DNA of 64,000 bases, from NCBI GenBank assembly GCA_020630795.1, contig JAHDIK010000010.1, forward strand, positions 37,306 through 101,305, read 5' to 3'. Below the pieces are notes generated by a model. That model had not been told where the DNA came from and did not search any database. It saw nothing but the letters and a program-made list of their open reading frames with translations. This document shows positions 43,553-52,334 of this stretch, in pieces; the first letter of the stretch is position 1; each line of letters starts with the position of its first letter. A program made the position numbers and the translations under genes. The stretch is from Colwellia sp. (lineage in GTDB: Bacteria; Pseudomonadota; Gammaproteobacteria; Enterobacterales; Alteromonadaceae).

Positions 43553-44712
43553 TGTTTAGTGTGTTTATAATTTTTCTATTTATTATTGGGTTAGGTTCAT
43601 TCTTTTTTGTTGTAAAAAAGAAAAATATGGACTTATGGATTTTTTCGTATTTTAGACAATTGTTTAATAAGCCCGAAGTTAACACCACTAAGCATGTGTT
43701 ATTTTGTTTTGTCGACCATTATGAGCCACAATGGCGCAATGATGATATTGATGTCGAGAGAGCACGTGTCGATCGTTGGTTTAAAGATTACCCCTTGATG
43801 GCAGAAAAACACAAAGACTCTGATGGACATATGCCTAAGCATTGTTTTTTCTACCCAGAAGAAGAATATCGCCATGAACATTTAGCAAAGCTTTCGGATA
43901 TGTGCTATCGAGGTTTTGGTGAAATTGAAATCCATTTGCACCATGATAATGATACAGCTGAAAACTTTTCTACAGTTATGACAAACTTTGCAAATACTTT
44001 GCACCATGAACATGGGGCACTGCCAGTGCATCCTGAAACGGGGCAAATCATGTATGCTTTCATTCATGGTAATTGGGCATTGGACAACTCATTGCCAGAC
44101 GGCAGTCAATGTGGAATTGATAATGAGTTAAGCCTATTAAAAGAAACGGGATGTTATGTCGATATGACCTTGCCTTCCGCACCGAGCTTGGCGCAAACCT
44201 CAAAAATAAACTCTATTTATTACGCGACTGGTAAACCAGGAGCGTGTAAATCACATGATGATGGAGTAGACGTTGAAAACGGAAAGGCTTCTTCTGGTGA
44301 TCTCATGCTTATTCAAGGACCGTTAGGCTTAGCTACAAAATGGAGAACACCTAAAGGATTACCTCGTATTGAAAATTCAGACGTTAGAGCTACGATGCCT
44401 CCATTAAACTCTAGAGTCGATCAATGGGTTAATTCTCATATTCACGTTAAAGGGCGTCCGGAGTGGATTTTCATAAAAGTTCATACGCACGGGACACAAG
44501 AAGCTGATATGGATACGTTATTAGGACAACCTAGGCATAATATGCATACCTATTTAGAAACTAAATATAATGATGGAGAAAATTATCTTTTACACTATGT
44601 TTCAGCGCGTGAGATGTACAATATTGCTAAGGCAGCTGAGGCGGGTGAAGTGGGTAACCCTAATCAATATAGAGATTACATTTTAAATAAACCTACATTT
44701 AAGTCGCTGTAG
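43552..44712 (+). CDS. Unrecognised membrane-anchored protein, possible carbohydrate deacetylase fold
   Basis: 386 residues. One N-terminal membrane segment (residues 2-22). The body begins LFCFVDHYEPQW, followed by EIEIHLHHDNDT, YAFIHGNWALDNSLPDG, DMTLPSAPSLAQ and FIKVHTHGTQEADMD, with several histidine/aspartate pairs. The pattern recalls polysaccharide-deacetylase/CE4 barrels, but the classic TFDDG and H-x-x-x-H motifs are missing. The next gene is a real NodB-type deacetylase. I do not recognise the family. Position in the operon says it modifies the EPS. Confidence 0.6.
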   Translation: MFSVFIIFLFIIGLGSFFFVVKKKNMDLWIFSYFRQLFNKPEVNTTKHVLFCFVDHYEPQWRNDDIDVERARVDRWFKDYPLMAEKHKDSDGHMPKHCFFYPEEEYRHEHLAKLSDMCYRGFGEIEIHLHHDNDTAENFSTVMTNFANTLHHEHGALPVHPETGQIMYAFIHGNWALDNSLPDGSQCGIDNELSLLKETGCYVDMTLPSAPSLAQTSKINSIYYATGKPGACKSHDDGVDVENGKASSGDLMLIQGPLGLATKWRTPKGLPRIENSDVRATMPPLNSRVDQWVNSHIHVKGRPEWIFIKVHTHGTQEADMDTLLGQPRHNMHTYLETKYNDGENYLLHYVSAREMYNIAKAAEAGEVGNPNQYRDYILNKPTFKSL

Positions 44713-44717
44713 TTTAA

Positions 44718-45722
44718 ATGCTGATGTTTTCGCATAAACTAAAGCAGGCAATTAAAAAAGTCTTAACTGTCACTGGCTTGCACTCTATACCCTGGAAGTA
44801 TATTCCAAATGGCGTATATGTATTCAACTATCATCGAATTGGAGAGCGAAATTCTTGTCAATTCGATAGGGAAGTATTTTCATGCTCGACTCGAGCCTTT
44901 GAAGAGCAATGCTTATTTATTAAAAATAATTTTCAGGTCATTTCCTTGGAGGAACTGGAAACTATTATCAATAATAATAAACAACATGAAAATAGGTATG
45001 CTGTTTTTACTTTTGATGATGGTTATATAGATAATTTCACTGAGGCTTTCCCGGTACTAAAGAAGCATGGGATATCGGCCTCGTTTTATGTTGCAACCGA
45101 TTTTGTAGGGAGTGAGTTAATTCCATGGTGGGATGAAATTGCTTATATTTTGCGTTTGTCATGTGGCTCTTCATATCAACTACCATCCAAGGCAACAGTT
45201 TATAACCTTGAATTAAACAACTTAGAAGCAGTTATCAGTCGAATTATTTATGATGCTAAGCGTTTAAAAAGCGTAACAGTTTTAGAAGTATTAGATGACA
45301 TTAGAGCTAAATTCCCTGAAGAAGCACGAAGTATTAGTAATGTTAATCAGCAATTATTTATGGATTGGGAGCAGTTGTGTGAAATGACGTCCGCAGGAAT
45401 GAATATAGGGTCTCATACTCTTAGTCATCAAATGCTGTCACAGTTATCTCTCGAGTTACAAGAGCGTGAGTTAAAGGTATCAAAAGAAATTATTGAAAAA
45501 AATATTCCGGCTCTTGTTTCATCGGTAGTATATCCTGTTGGGAGAAAACATTGTTATACGTCGGATACATGTCGCTTGGCCGCTTTATTAGGTTATAAAT
45601 TCGGCTTTAATAATGAACCAGGGCGTATTACTAGTAAATCGAACTCTCATGACTTGAATCGCTATTGTATTGGTTCTGACGATATAGTGGAGCTTAAGTT
45701 AAGCATTCTTTTTAACTTATAA
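44718..45722 (+). CDS. Polysaccharide deacetylase (NodB/CE4 type)
   Basis: 334 residues. The metal-binding motif FTFDDGYIDNF and the second motif IGSHTLSHQ (His-x-x-x-His) are both visible, with PWWDEIAYILR between. N-terminal VFNYHRIGE is typical of EPS-locus deacetylases. It probably removes acetyl groups from amino sugars of the polymer. There is no signal peptide or membrane segment. The next gene follows after nine bases. Confidence 0.9.
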   Translation: MLMFSHKLKQAIKKVLTVTGLHSIPWKYIPNGVYVFNYHRIGERNSCQFDREVFSCSTRAFEEQCLFIKNNFQVISLEELETIINNNKQHENRYAVFTFDDGYIDNFTEAFPVLKKHGISASFYVATDFVGSELIPWWDEIAYILRLSCGSSYQLPSKATVYNLELNNLEAVISRIIYDAKRLKSVTVLEVLDDIRAKFPEEARSISNVNQQLFMDWEQLCEMTSAGMNIGSHTLSHQMLSQLSLELQERELKVSKEIIEKNIPALVSSVVYPVGRKHCYTSDTCRLAALLGYKFGFNNEPGRITSKSNSHDLNRYCIGSDDIVELKLSILFNL

Positions 45723-45731
45723 GGCTAATTA

Positions 45732-46760
45732 ATGAAAATTTTACATGTTGTTAGCAGCCTTAATGTGGGTGGCGCGGAAAGATTTGTTGTTGACTTGGCG
45801 AGAGAGCAAAGCAAGAACAAAAATGTAGTTCCTTGTATCTTATCAATGGGGGTGGAAGGAGAGCCTCTGGAGCAAGAGATAGGTAAGTATGGTATTCAAC
45901 TTTATCGAGCGACACGAATTGGTGATATAAAGATGATACTTAATTCGTTTAACGTAGTTAATATTCACAGCAGCTTTTGTTTGTTACGAGTATTACTCGC
46001 GAGTATGTTGTGTAATATTAGTGTTGTCTATACTCGTCACAATGAACGTGTGCACAAATCTTTAAAGTGGAGATGCACATATATGTTAGCTTTGTTTAAA
46101 TTACATAACATTATCTTTGTTGCTGATAAGGGTAAGAGTAATTTTTTGAGTGTCTATCCCAAATTTTCGTTAAAGGCCCAAGTTATTCTAAACGGAGTAC
46201 TTCCTTTTAATCAGCAAAAGACTGATAGCGAAACCATTAGAGTAGGGCATGTTGGACGTTTTGTACCTTTAAAGTCTCAGCATATTCTAATAGAGGCTAT
46301 TGGAAAATTATCAACAAAACAGAAGCAAAGAATCAAGGTGTCATTTTATGGTGATGGAGAGTTACTTAGCAAACATAAAGAATTGGCTAAAGCAATCGCT
46401 CATGATGCGTCAATTAGTTTTGAAGGAGTAGTAACAAACCGGGACGATATTTATGCCAATTTAGATTTACTAATAGTTACGTCGGAAACCGAAGGATTGT
46501 CATTAGCAGTCTTAGAAGCTATGGCGAGTGCATCGCCGATCATTGCTTCAAATGTAGGTGGGAACCCTGAGCTGGTCAAACATAATACTAACGGATTCTT
46601 ATACGATTATGCAGACTCGGAAACCTTAGCTAATTGTATTGCAAAAATTATAGATAACCCAGAGCTGATAAAGGAATTTGGAGAGAAGAGTAAAAAAATA
46701 TATGAACAAAAGTTTTCTATGAAGCAATGTGCAAATTTGTATCTCAATTCGTATAAGTAG
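45732..46760 (+). CDS. GT4 glycosyltransferase
   Basis: 342 residues. N-terminal KILHVVSSLNVGGAERFVVDLA, VGHVGRFVPLKSQHILIEAI and SETEGLSLAVLEAMASASPIIA (E-x7-E) show a GT-B retaining transferase. AAGG precedes the ATG. Last gene of the run that starts at 40786; a 155-base gap follows. Confidence 0.92.
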   Translation: MKILHVVSSLNVGGAERFVVDLAREQSKNKNVVPCILSMGVEGEPLEQEIGKYGIQLYRATRIGDIKMILNSFNVVNIHSSFCLLRVLLASMLCNISVVYTRHNERVHKSLKWRCTYMLALFKLHNIIFVADKGKSNFLSVYPKFSLKAQVILNGVLPFNQQKTDSETIRVGHVGRFVPLKSQHILIEAIGKLSTKQKQRIKVSFYGDGELLSKHKELAKAIAHDASISFEGVVTNRDDIYANLDLLIVTSETEGLSLAVLEAMASASPIIASNVGGNPELVKHNTNGFLYDYADSETLANCIAKIIDNPELIKEFGEKSKKIYEQKFSMKQCANLYLNSYK

Positions 46761-46915
46761 TACATCAATTTAATTTTAATAAATATATAAAGTGATGGTC
46801 TTTTATGAACGATAAATGCCCATATTCTATTTAACCTTTTTAATTTTCTTTACAAGTTAGTGTTCATTAAACATTACTAAACTTTTATAGTTTGAAATAA
46901 TTTTAAGGACTGAAA

Positions 46916-47839
46916 ATGAACGAATTAGTTTCTATTGTTATTCCTGTATATAACGGATCTCAGTACATAGAAAAAACGGTAGACACAATATTATCTCAAC
47001 ATTACGATAATTTTGAATTATTACTTATAAATGATGGAAGCTCGGATAATTCAAAAGATATTCTTGAAGTGCTTGCACGGAAAGATCGTAGAATTAAAGT
47101 ACACCATAAAGAAAATGGTGGTGTTGCTGCAGCAAGAAATTACGGGATAGATGAAGCTCAAGGTGAATTTGTTGCTTTTTGTGATCAGGATGACTTTTGG
47201 TTACCTACAAAACTGAGTAAACAAATACCTCTGTTTGAAAATAAAAAAGTAGGCTTAGTTTATTGTGGCGCCATTGCAAAATATACGTATTTAAGTAAAG
47301 AGGTAAAGCCAAGCTTTGACAAGTATTATCGCGGTAGTGTATTTGAGAAATTGATTCAGGTAAATATGTTTACTTGTTGCACGGCCGTTGTGCGTAAGGC
47401 TCTACTAAAGCAAACCAATGCATTTGATGATGATCGAGAGCTTATGGGGGTGGATGATTGGTTAGCTTGGCTAAAACTATCTCTAGTATGCGAGTTTGAT
47501 TTTGTCGAAGAACATTTGGCTATTCATGTTTTCCATGGTGAAAACTATTCGTCAAATGAAGAAAAAATGCACAAGGCTGAGTTGGTTTGTTTAAATAAAA
47601 TAACACCACTAGCTGATAAGTACCACAAAAGCATTAACTGGGATGAAATAAAGCATAACTTACATGTAAGGTATGCAAGTTCATATATTCATATTGGGCT
47701 TTTTAAGTTGGCTGGCGATACTCTTTTGGAGGCTTCAAGGTTGAAACGTAACCACTTATTGGCGTTGAAGGGGTGGGTGCTTAAACTGGTTCCTAATAAT
47801 GTTTGGCATTTTATGCAAAAGGTTAAGCGTTTAAGATAA
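46916..47839 (+). CDS. GT2 family glycosyltransferase
   Basis: 307 residues. VSIVIPVYNGSQYIEKTVDTIL, LLINDGSSDNSKDIL, DxD-type VAFCDQDDFWLPTKL. Standard inverting glycosyltransferase. AAGGA lies 6 bases upstream of the ATG. It starts a new transcription segment after a 155-base gap and precedes the flippase by 60 bases. Confidence 0.92.
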   Translation: MNELVSIVIPVYNGSQYIEKTVDTILSQHYDNFELLLINDGSSDNSKDILEVLARKDRRIKVHHKENGGVAAARNYGIDEAQGEFVAFCDQDDFWLPTKLSKQIPLFENKKVGLVYCGAIAKYTYLSKEVKPSFDKYYRGSVFEKLIQVNMFTCCTAVVRKALLKQTNAFDDDRELMGVDDWLAWLKLSLVCEFDFVEEHLAIHVFHGENYSSNEEKMHKAELVCLNKITPLADKYHKSINWDEIKHNLHVRYASSYIHIGLFKLAGDTLLEASRLKRNHLLALKGWVLKLVPNNVWHFMQKVKRLR

Positions 47840-47899
47840 AACAACGTGTATTCTTTGAAATTATTAGAAAGATTAATTTTATTTTAACTATGGTCGCTT

Positions 47900-49417
47900 A
47901 TGAGTACTAAAAAACTATTTTTTACAAGTTCAGTTTTTCGTTTTATTGAAAGAATAGTTTTGGTGTTTTCGTCATTACTACTTACTCCATACTTTATAAA
48001 TGTATTGGGAGCTGACGGTTATGGGTTTTGGTTATTAATTCTTTCTATTATTGGTTGGTTCAATGTTATTGAATTAGGTTTTCCATCGGCAGTACAGCGC
48101 CATACAATTTTAGCGTTGGAAACTAAAGACCCTGTTAAAGTGAATACCGTTTTTTCTACGGGAATTGTACTCTTTGGCACTCTAGGGTTGGTGGCAGCAT
48201 TACTATTAGTTGTTGTTGGAGTGTTTGCATCCGAATTGTTCGGTACAATGGTTGATGCCAATGCGTTAAAACTTGCTTTACTTGTATTGTCTGCAAAGAT
48301 ATTAATCGACTTTTTGATGAATCCTTTTCATGGCTTTATTACATCTTTTCTAAGGCTTGATATAGATTCCAATTTAGTCATTCTAAACGTGATCATTAAG
48401 TCAGCTCTTATATTCTTATTAATACCGAGTATGAATATATGGGGAGCAATAATTGCTACTTTATCTGCCGATATATTCACTAATCTCATTAAAATATTTT
48501 ATATCAAAAAACTTTATCCGCCGCTACGTTTCAGCTTTAAATTATCCTCAAAAGAAGAAGTAAAGTCTTTGTTTGCTTTTTCTAAACATGTTGTCGCTAA
48601 TGGTGTAGCTAAAACATTAAATGACAAAGCTGACCCTTTTATTGTTACCAAGCTTATTGGGCTGTCATCTGTAGCTGTTTATGGTGTAGCAAATCGCCTA
48701 GCTGAACATATTAAAGCATTTGTGTTTACTGTTAATGGGTTTCTATCTCCTGTTTTTATGAAAAAGATTTCTAAAAATGAAAGCTTGGATGGGTTATTTC
48801 ATAACGCGATAATGATTAATTTATTTTTTGCGACTCTATTTTCAGCACCATTAATAGTATTAGGAAAGGCTTTTATTATTCTTTGGGTTGGTGTTGAATT
48901 TGAGTCTGCTGCAAATATTTTATATTTTTTAATCTTTACTTTTTTTTGTCAGGCAATTTATACATCTGTAAACCAGGTACTTCTTGCTCAGGCCCAGCAT
49001 AAATATATTTCGTTGATAAGTCTTTTAGGAGCTATTACTAATATATCTTTGTCAATTGTTTTAGGTATTAAATATGGATTGATTGGCGTAGCAGTAGGAA
49101 CATCTATCGGCTCCTTTATTGCTAATGTGGTACTTAGTTTATGGTTATATAGCTATTACAATAAGTTAAACTTGTGGCTAATAATACGTAAACTATTTTG
49201 GGCAAATTTCTTAGTGTTTGGTGTGGGTTTGTGGTTAGCGTTAAGCTTGTCTTCAGGTATCACATGGCTTGAATTGATAATGTATGGAGCACTTAGTTTT
49301 ATTGTATTCTTATTTTTAAGTTGGTTGTTAGTGCTTGATAAGAATCTTAGAAATATATCAGGGCAGTACGTTCTTTTAGTGGTTCAGAAACTAAAACCCA
49401 AGAAGCCTACCCTTTAG
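47900..49417 (+). CDS. Oligosaccharide flippase (Wzx), second copy in window
   Basis: 505 residues, about 14 membrane segments. Starts RFIERIVLVFSSLLLTPYFINVLGADGYGFWLL. Contains NDKADPFIVTKLIGLSSVAVYGV. It exports the repeat unit of the exosortase-A EPS. Only low similarity in pattern to the flippase at 27178, so the two are unlikely to be recent duplicates. Convergent with the pyruvyl transferase gene after 29 bases. Confidence 0.9.
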   Translation: MSTKKLFFTSSVFRFIERIVLVFSSLLLTPYFINVLGADGYGFWLLILSIIGWFNVIELGFPSAVQRHTILALETKDPVKVNTVFSTGIVLFGTLGLVAALLLVVVGVFASELFGTMVDANALKLALLVLSAKILIDFLMNPFHGFITSFLRLDIDSNLVILNVIIKSALIFLLIPSMNIWGAIIATLSADIFTNLIKIFYIKKLYPPLRFSFKLSSKEEVKSLFAFSKHVVANGVAKTLNDKADPFIVTKLIGLSSVAVYGVANRLAEHIKAFVFTVNGFLSPVFMKKISKNESLDGLFHNAIMINLFFATLFSAPLIVLGKAFIILWVGVEFESAANILYFLIFTFFCQAIYTSVNQVLLAQAQHKYISLISLLGAITNISLSIVLGIKYGLIGVAVGTSIGSFIANVVLSLWLYSYYNKLNLWLIIRKLFWANFLVFGVGLWLALSLSSGITWLELIMYGALSFIVFLFLSWLLVLDKNLRNISGQYVLLVVQKLKPKKPTL

Positions 49418-49446
49418 TGCTAGCAGTTGTAGTGAGAGTTGATACT

Positions 49447-50643
49447 TTAAAATAGCTTACTCAAGCTTTTAAAATTGTCCATGTATGTTTCTGTTAATTT
49501 ACGCCCTAGCTCATGTAAATCCTTGCTAGGAGTTGAAAGGGCAATATTTACAGCAGAAGGGAGGTTTTCAGGTACTACACCTCTAGGCATATGTGGAAGA
49601 TCCCACGTATCCATATAATTAATTTGTTTCTTAAGCTTTGGTAATAAAGCAACTCTAGGAACTGCGAATGACATTGAAGTAATTAAGCCGTGTAAACTGC
49701 TACCACAGTAGCAAGACGTATTTCTAATAATATTCATTAGGTCAAATATATTTCCATCTAAATATATGTTGTAAGAAATACTCTTAGGAAGCAGTGATAC
49801 AACCTTATGAATACCTTTTGCGTCGTTATGCCCTGCCGCATTACCTATTGCTATTAATACAATAGGTAAATTTAAATTTGAACTAACTTCTGATAACGCT
49901 TTAGCAAAAGCTTTTTCTTTACCGTTTACATGGGCTTGTGAAATTTGGAATACAATATACCCGTCTATGTTATCTTCTATTATTTTCTTGGTAGAATGTG
50001 CAGATCTTTCTTCAATTTCTTCAATTGATATATAAGAAGACATGATTGTGGCAGAATCAGGTGCTAGTTGAGAAGACTCACAGCCTATCCTTTCTAATTG
50101 TGTTTTTGAAAAATTATCTCGCACGGATACAAAATGAGAATCTTTTATCACGTTACCTAAACTAGTTGTTTTTCTCTTATCTTCAATATTCCCAACCTCA
50201 GTAGCGCCTACCGAGTTATAAATAATTTTACGTTTATCACCTACGTGATTTCGACCCAAATTAAAAGGGAGTTCGGATTTTATGCCTAGTAGTTTTGACG
50301 TTAATCGTTGCGTCGTTTTCGGAAAGTAATAACATGCAATACGTTGATAAACAGGAAAGATTACTTTTGGTAATAAATAACCATACGCAGACTGCCAATC
50401 GCAAGCCATAACATCACCGCCAGCAAGTATTAACGTAGCGTCTTTATTACTTTTTTTTAGAGCATTTTTTATAGAAACGGTGCGCTTGGCGCCGTATTGA
50501 GATAAATCGCTTTTAATTAATCCAGCAATAAAAACATTTTTATTAGGGAATTGGTCATTGATAACTCGCTCCATGATTAGAGGAAATAGTAAATCACCAT
50601 AATTGTGTCGGTCGAATGCTCCAAATAGGATGATATCGCTCAT
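49447..50643 (-). CDS. Polysaccharide pyruvyl transferase family protein
   Basis: 398 residues. N-terminal IILFGAFDRHNYGDLLFPLIM (G-x-x-x-x-x-N-Y-G-D), ATLILAGGDVMACDW, VSVRDNFSKTQLERIG and the C-terminal YCGSSLHGLITSMSFAVP are the marks of the family. It would add pyruvate ketals to the polymer, giving it negative charge. It reads towards the flippase and is alone on its strand, with 484 bases free upstream. Confidence 0.9.
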   Translation of the reverse strand: MSDIILFGAFDRHNYGDLLFPLIMERVINDQFPNKNVFIAGLIKSDLSQYGAKRTVSIKNALKKSNKDATLILAGGDVMACDWQSAYGYLLPKVIFPVYQRIACYYFPKTTQRLTSKLLGIKSELPFNLGRNHVGDKRKIIYNSVGATEVGNIEDKRKTTSLGNVIKDSHFVSVRDNFSKTQLERIGCESSQLAPDSATIMSSYISIEEIEERSAHSTKKIIEDNIDGYIVFQISQAHVNGKEKAFAKALSEVSSNLNLPIVLIAIGNAAGHNDAKGIHKVVSLLPKSISYNIYLDGNIFDLMNIIRNTSCYCGSSLHGLITSMSFAVPRVALLPKLKKQINYMDTWDLPHMPRGVVPENLPSAVNIALSTPSKDLHELGRKLTETYMDNFKSLSKLF

Positions 50644-51127
50644 AATTTTATGCTCAAATTAATTAGTTGTTTTTAATGTAACAACTATATATGAACGATA
50701 TATGACAAATAATGAACGATTTTATTAATCTAGGCGGGGTGTTGTAAGGGCGATCAAATGGTAATACTACTCACTTTGAATTTAAAAGCGGCGAATGCAA
50801 ATTAAGGAATGGAATAGTGTAACGCATCTTGGGGAATATCAGCTCTCTAAAGGTATGTTAAAATTAATAACTAGAACTTGTAGATATTTGCTCAAATCAT
50901 TTTGAGCGATGGTGTTTTTATATGGTTGAGATAAAACACACCAGAATATTTGATATTCTGGTTGAGATAAATCGTAACAAGCTTTATATACTTCGTTGCC
51001 TAATAACCCAATTTGTTTTTTCATATCAGGAGGAAGGTTATATTGTATGTAATGACTTCGATTTTATGGTTGACGTATTATTAATATAGGCACATCAAAT
51101 TGTTTCAAATTGATTATATGTAATGCT
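50644..51127. other. Intergenic region with short repeats, no convincing gene
   Basis: 484 bases between pyruvyl transferase and CDP-glycerol transferase genes. It holds a perfect inverted repeat CCAGAATAT-TTG-ATATTCTGG (50941-50961), flanked by a 12-bp direct repeat GGTTGAGATAAA (50924-50935, 50960-50971). The 9-mer ATGAACGAT occurs twice, 21 bp apart (50691-50699, 50712-50720). A 61-codon frame on the minus strand (50839-51024) has no ribosome site and I do not consider it real. Perhaps a decayed insertion or regulatory region. Confidence 0.5.
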
Positions 51128-52315
51128 CTAGCGCTCTATTTTGTTCAGTTGGTTATACAATCCATTACAAAAAGGTTGCTTTTCGTTAGAGGGGGGGCTG
51201 TGAAATCTATTCTTCAATTCGTTATAATTTTTATCATATTCTTCTGTCGTATTATTATTTTTTAACGAAATTAAACGATCAACAATTCCGGCCCAGTTAT
51301 ATTGATAGGGATTTATTGTTGCTTCTTCAAATTCAAAATATAGCGATCGCTCTTGTTTTTTATATTCTTCTAAATCAAATGGTGCAAAAATAATAGGTTT
51401 ATTTGAAAGTAAAAAATCTATATAAACACTAGAATAATCAGTAATTAAACAATCGTATTTATTAATTGTTTCATATATGTCATCACTTGCGTCTAATTTT
51501 ATCACAGAAGAGTTTTTTATTTGTTCAATAATTTTAGCAGGAGGCTTATTTACTGGGTGCATTCTGAGCGTCAGATGAATATTATGTTTAATTAATTGCT
51601 CTTCAATTGTGTTGACATCAAAACCATATTGTTCGAATAAGTCACATTCTGTTGCTTTTCCTCCCCTAAAGGTAGGCATATAGATACATTTAAATTGATC
51701 TGTAGTTTGCGGCTCAATATTCTGAAAAAAAACGTCATTGCGAGGGAACCCTGATGTTAATACTTGTCTTGGTTCTACTCTAAATGCTTTTGCGAGTAAA
51801 CTTTGGGTGAAAGGGCTTGTCGCTGTAATAATGTCGTTTCTATGTTTATTGTATGGTGATAACCAATCAACAAACTTACCTAATGAGTTTTTTTCTTTTT
51901 CAACAAAAGCATCAAACATGATTTTCTTTAAAGGTATGCCATGCCAAAGTTGAATGACGGGTGTTGAATTTCCTATTGCCGGCGAAAAAAGATCGTCGTG
52001 TAATGATTGGCAAACGATAGCTTTTCCAGCACGCATTTGATTCCATATACCAGACAAGCTTTTTTCATGGAGTGCGATATGGCCATTTTGCCTAATTTGA
52101 TGAATAGTTTCTTTATTTTTAGCAATCCATATAACCTTAGTTTTATCGCTATGATTTGCCTGAATGTACTCAAAAAAAGCTTTTGGGTTGTCACTATACT
52201 TTTGACCATACCATGCCCCAAATATCCACAAATTTTGATTTTTAGGAATGATGTTTGCTATCGTATAAAAAATAAGGTTAATGATTAAATTTATTATCAG
52301 TTTTATTTTATTCAT
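51128..52315 (-). CDS. CDP-glycerol glycerophosphotransferase (TagF/TagB-like)
   Basis: 395 residues. WLxHGIPLKK motif (QLWHGIPLKKIMFD), LTSGFPRNDVFF, CIYMPTFRGGK, and CLITDYSSVYIDFLLSNKPIIF are hallmarks of teichoic-acid-type polyolphosphate transferases. In Gram-negative EPS loci they add glycerol phosphate or phosphosugar units to the polymer. An N-terminal hydrophobic segment (about 5-22) anchors it to the membrane. No CDP-glycerol synthesis gene is visible. Last gene of the exosortase operon. Confidence 0.9.
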   Translation of the reverse strand: MNKIKLIINLIINLIFYTIANIIPKNQNLWIFGAWYGQKYSDNPKAFFEYIQANHSDKTKVIWIAKNKETIHQIRQNGHIALHEKSLSGIWNQMRAGKAIVCQSLHDDLFSPAIGNSTPVIQLWHGIPLKKIMFDAFVEKEKNSLGKFVDWLSPYNKHRNDIITATSPFTQSLLAKAFRVEPRQVLTSGFPRNDVFFQNIEPQTTDQFKCIYMPTFRGGKATECDLFEQYGFDVNTIEEQLIKHNIHLTLRMHPVNKPPAKIIEQIKNSSVIKLDASDDIYETINKYDCLITDYSSVYIDFLLSNKPIIFAPFDLEEYKKQERSLYFEFEEATINPYQYNWAGIVDRLISLKNNNTTEEYDKNYNELKNRFHSPPSNEKQPFCNGLYNQLNKIER

Positions 52316-52334
52316 GAAATTGGCTCGTGATTTT

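Noticed and set aside
50839..51024. 61-codon frame on the minus strand
   Set aside because: No ribosome site on that strand, internal repeats from direct/inverted DNA repeats, and no recognisable product.
51027..51085. AGGAGGAAGG on the plus strand as a ribosome site for a gene
   Set aside because: The following frames stop within 14 codons, so no gene is supported.
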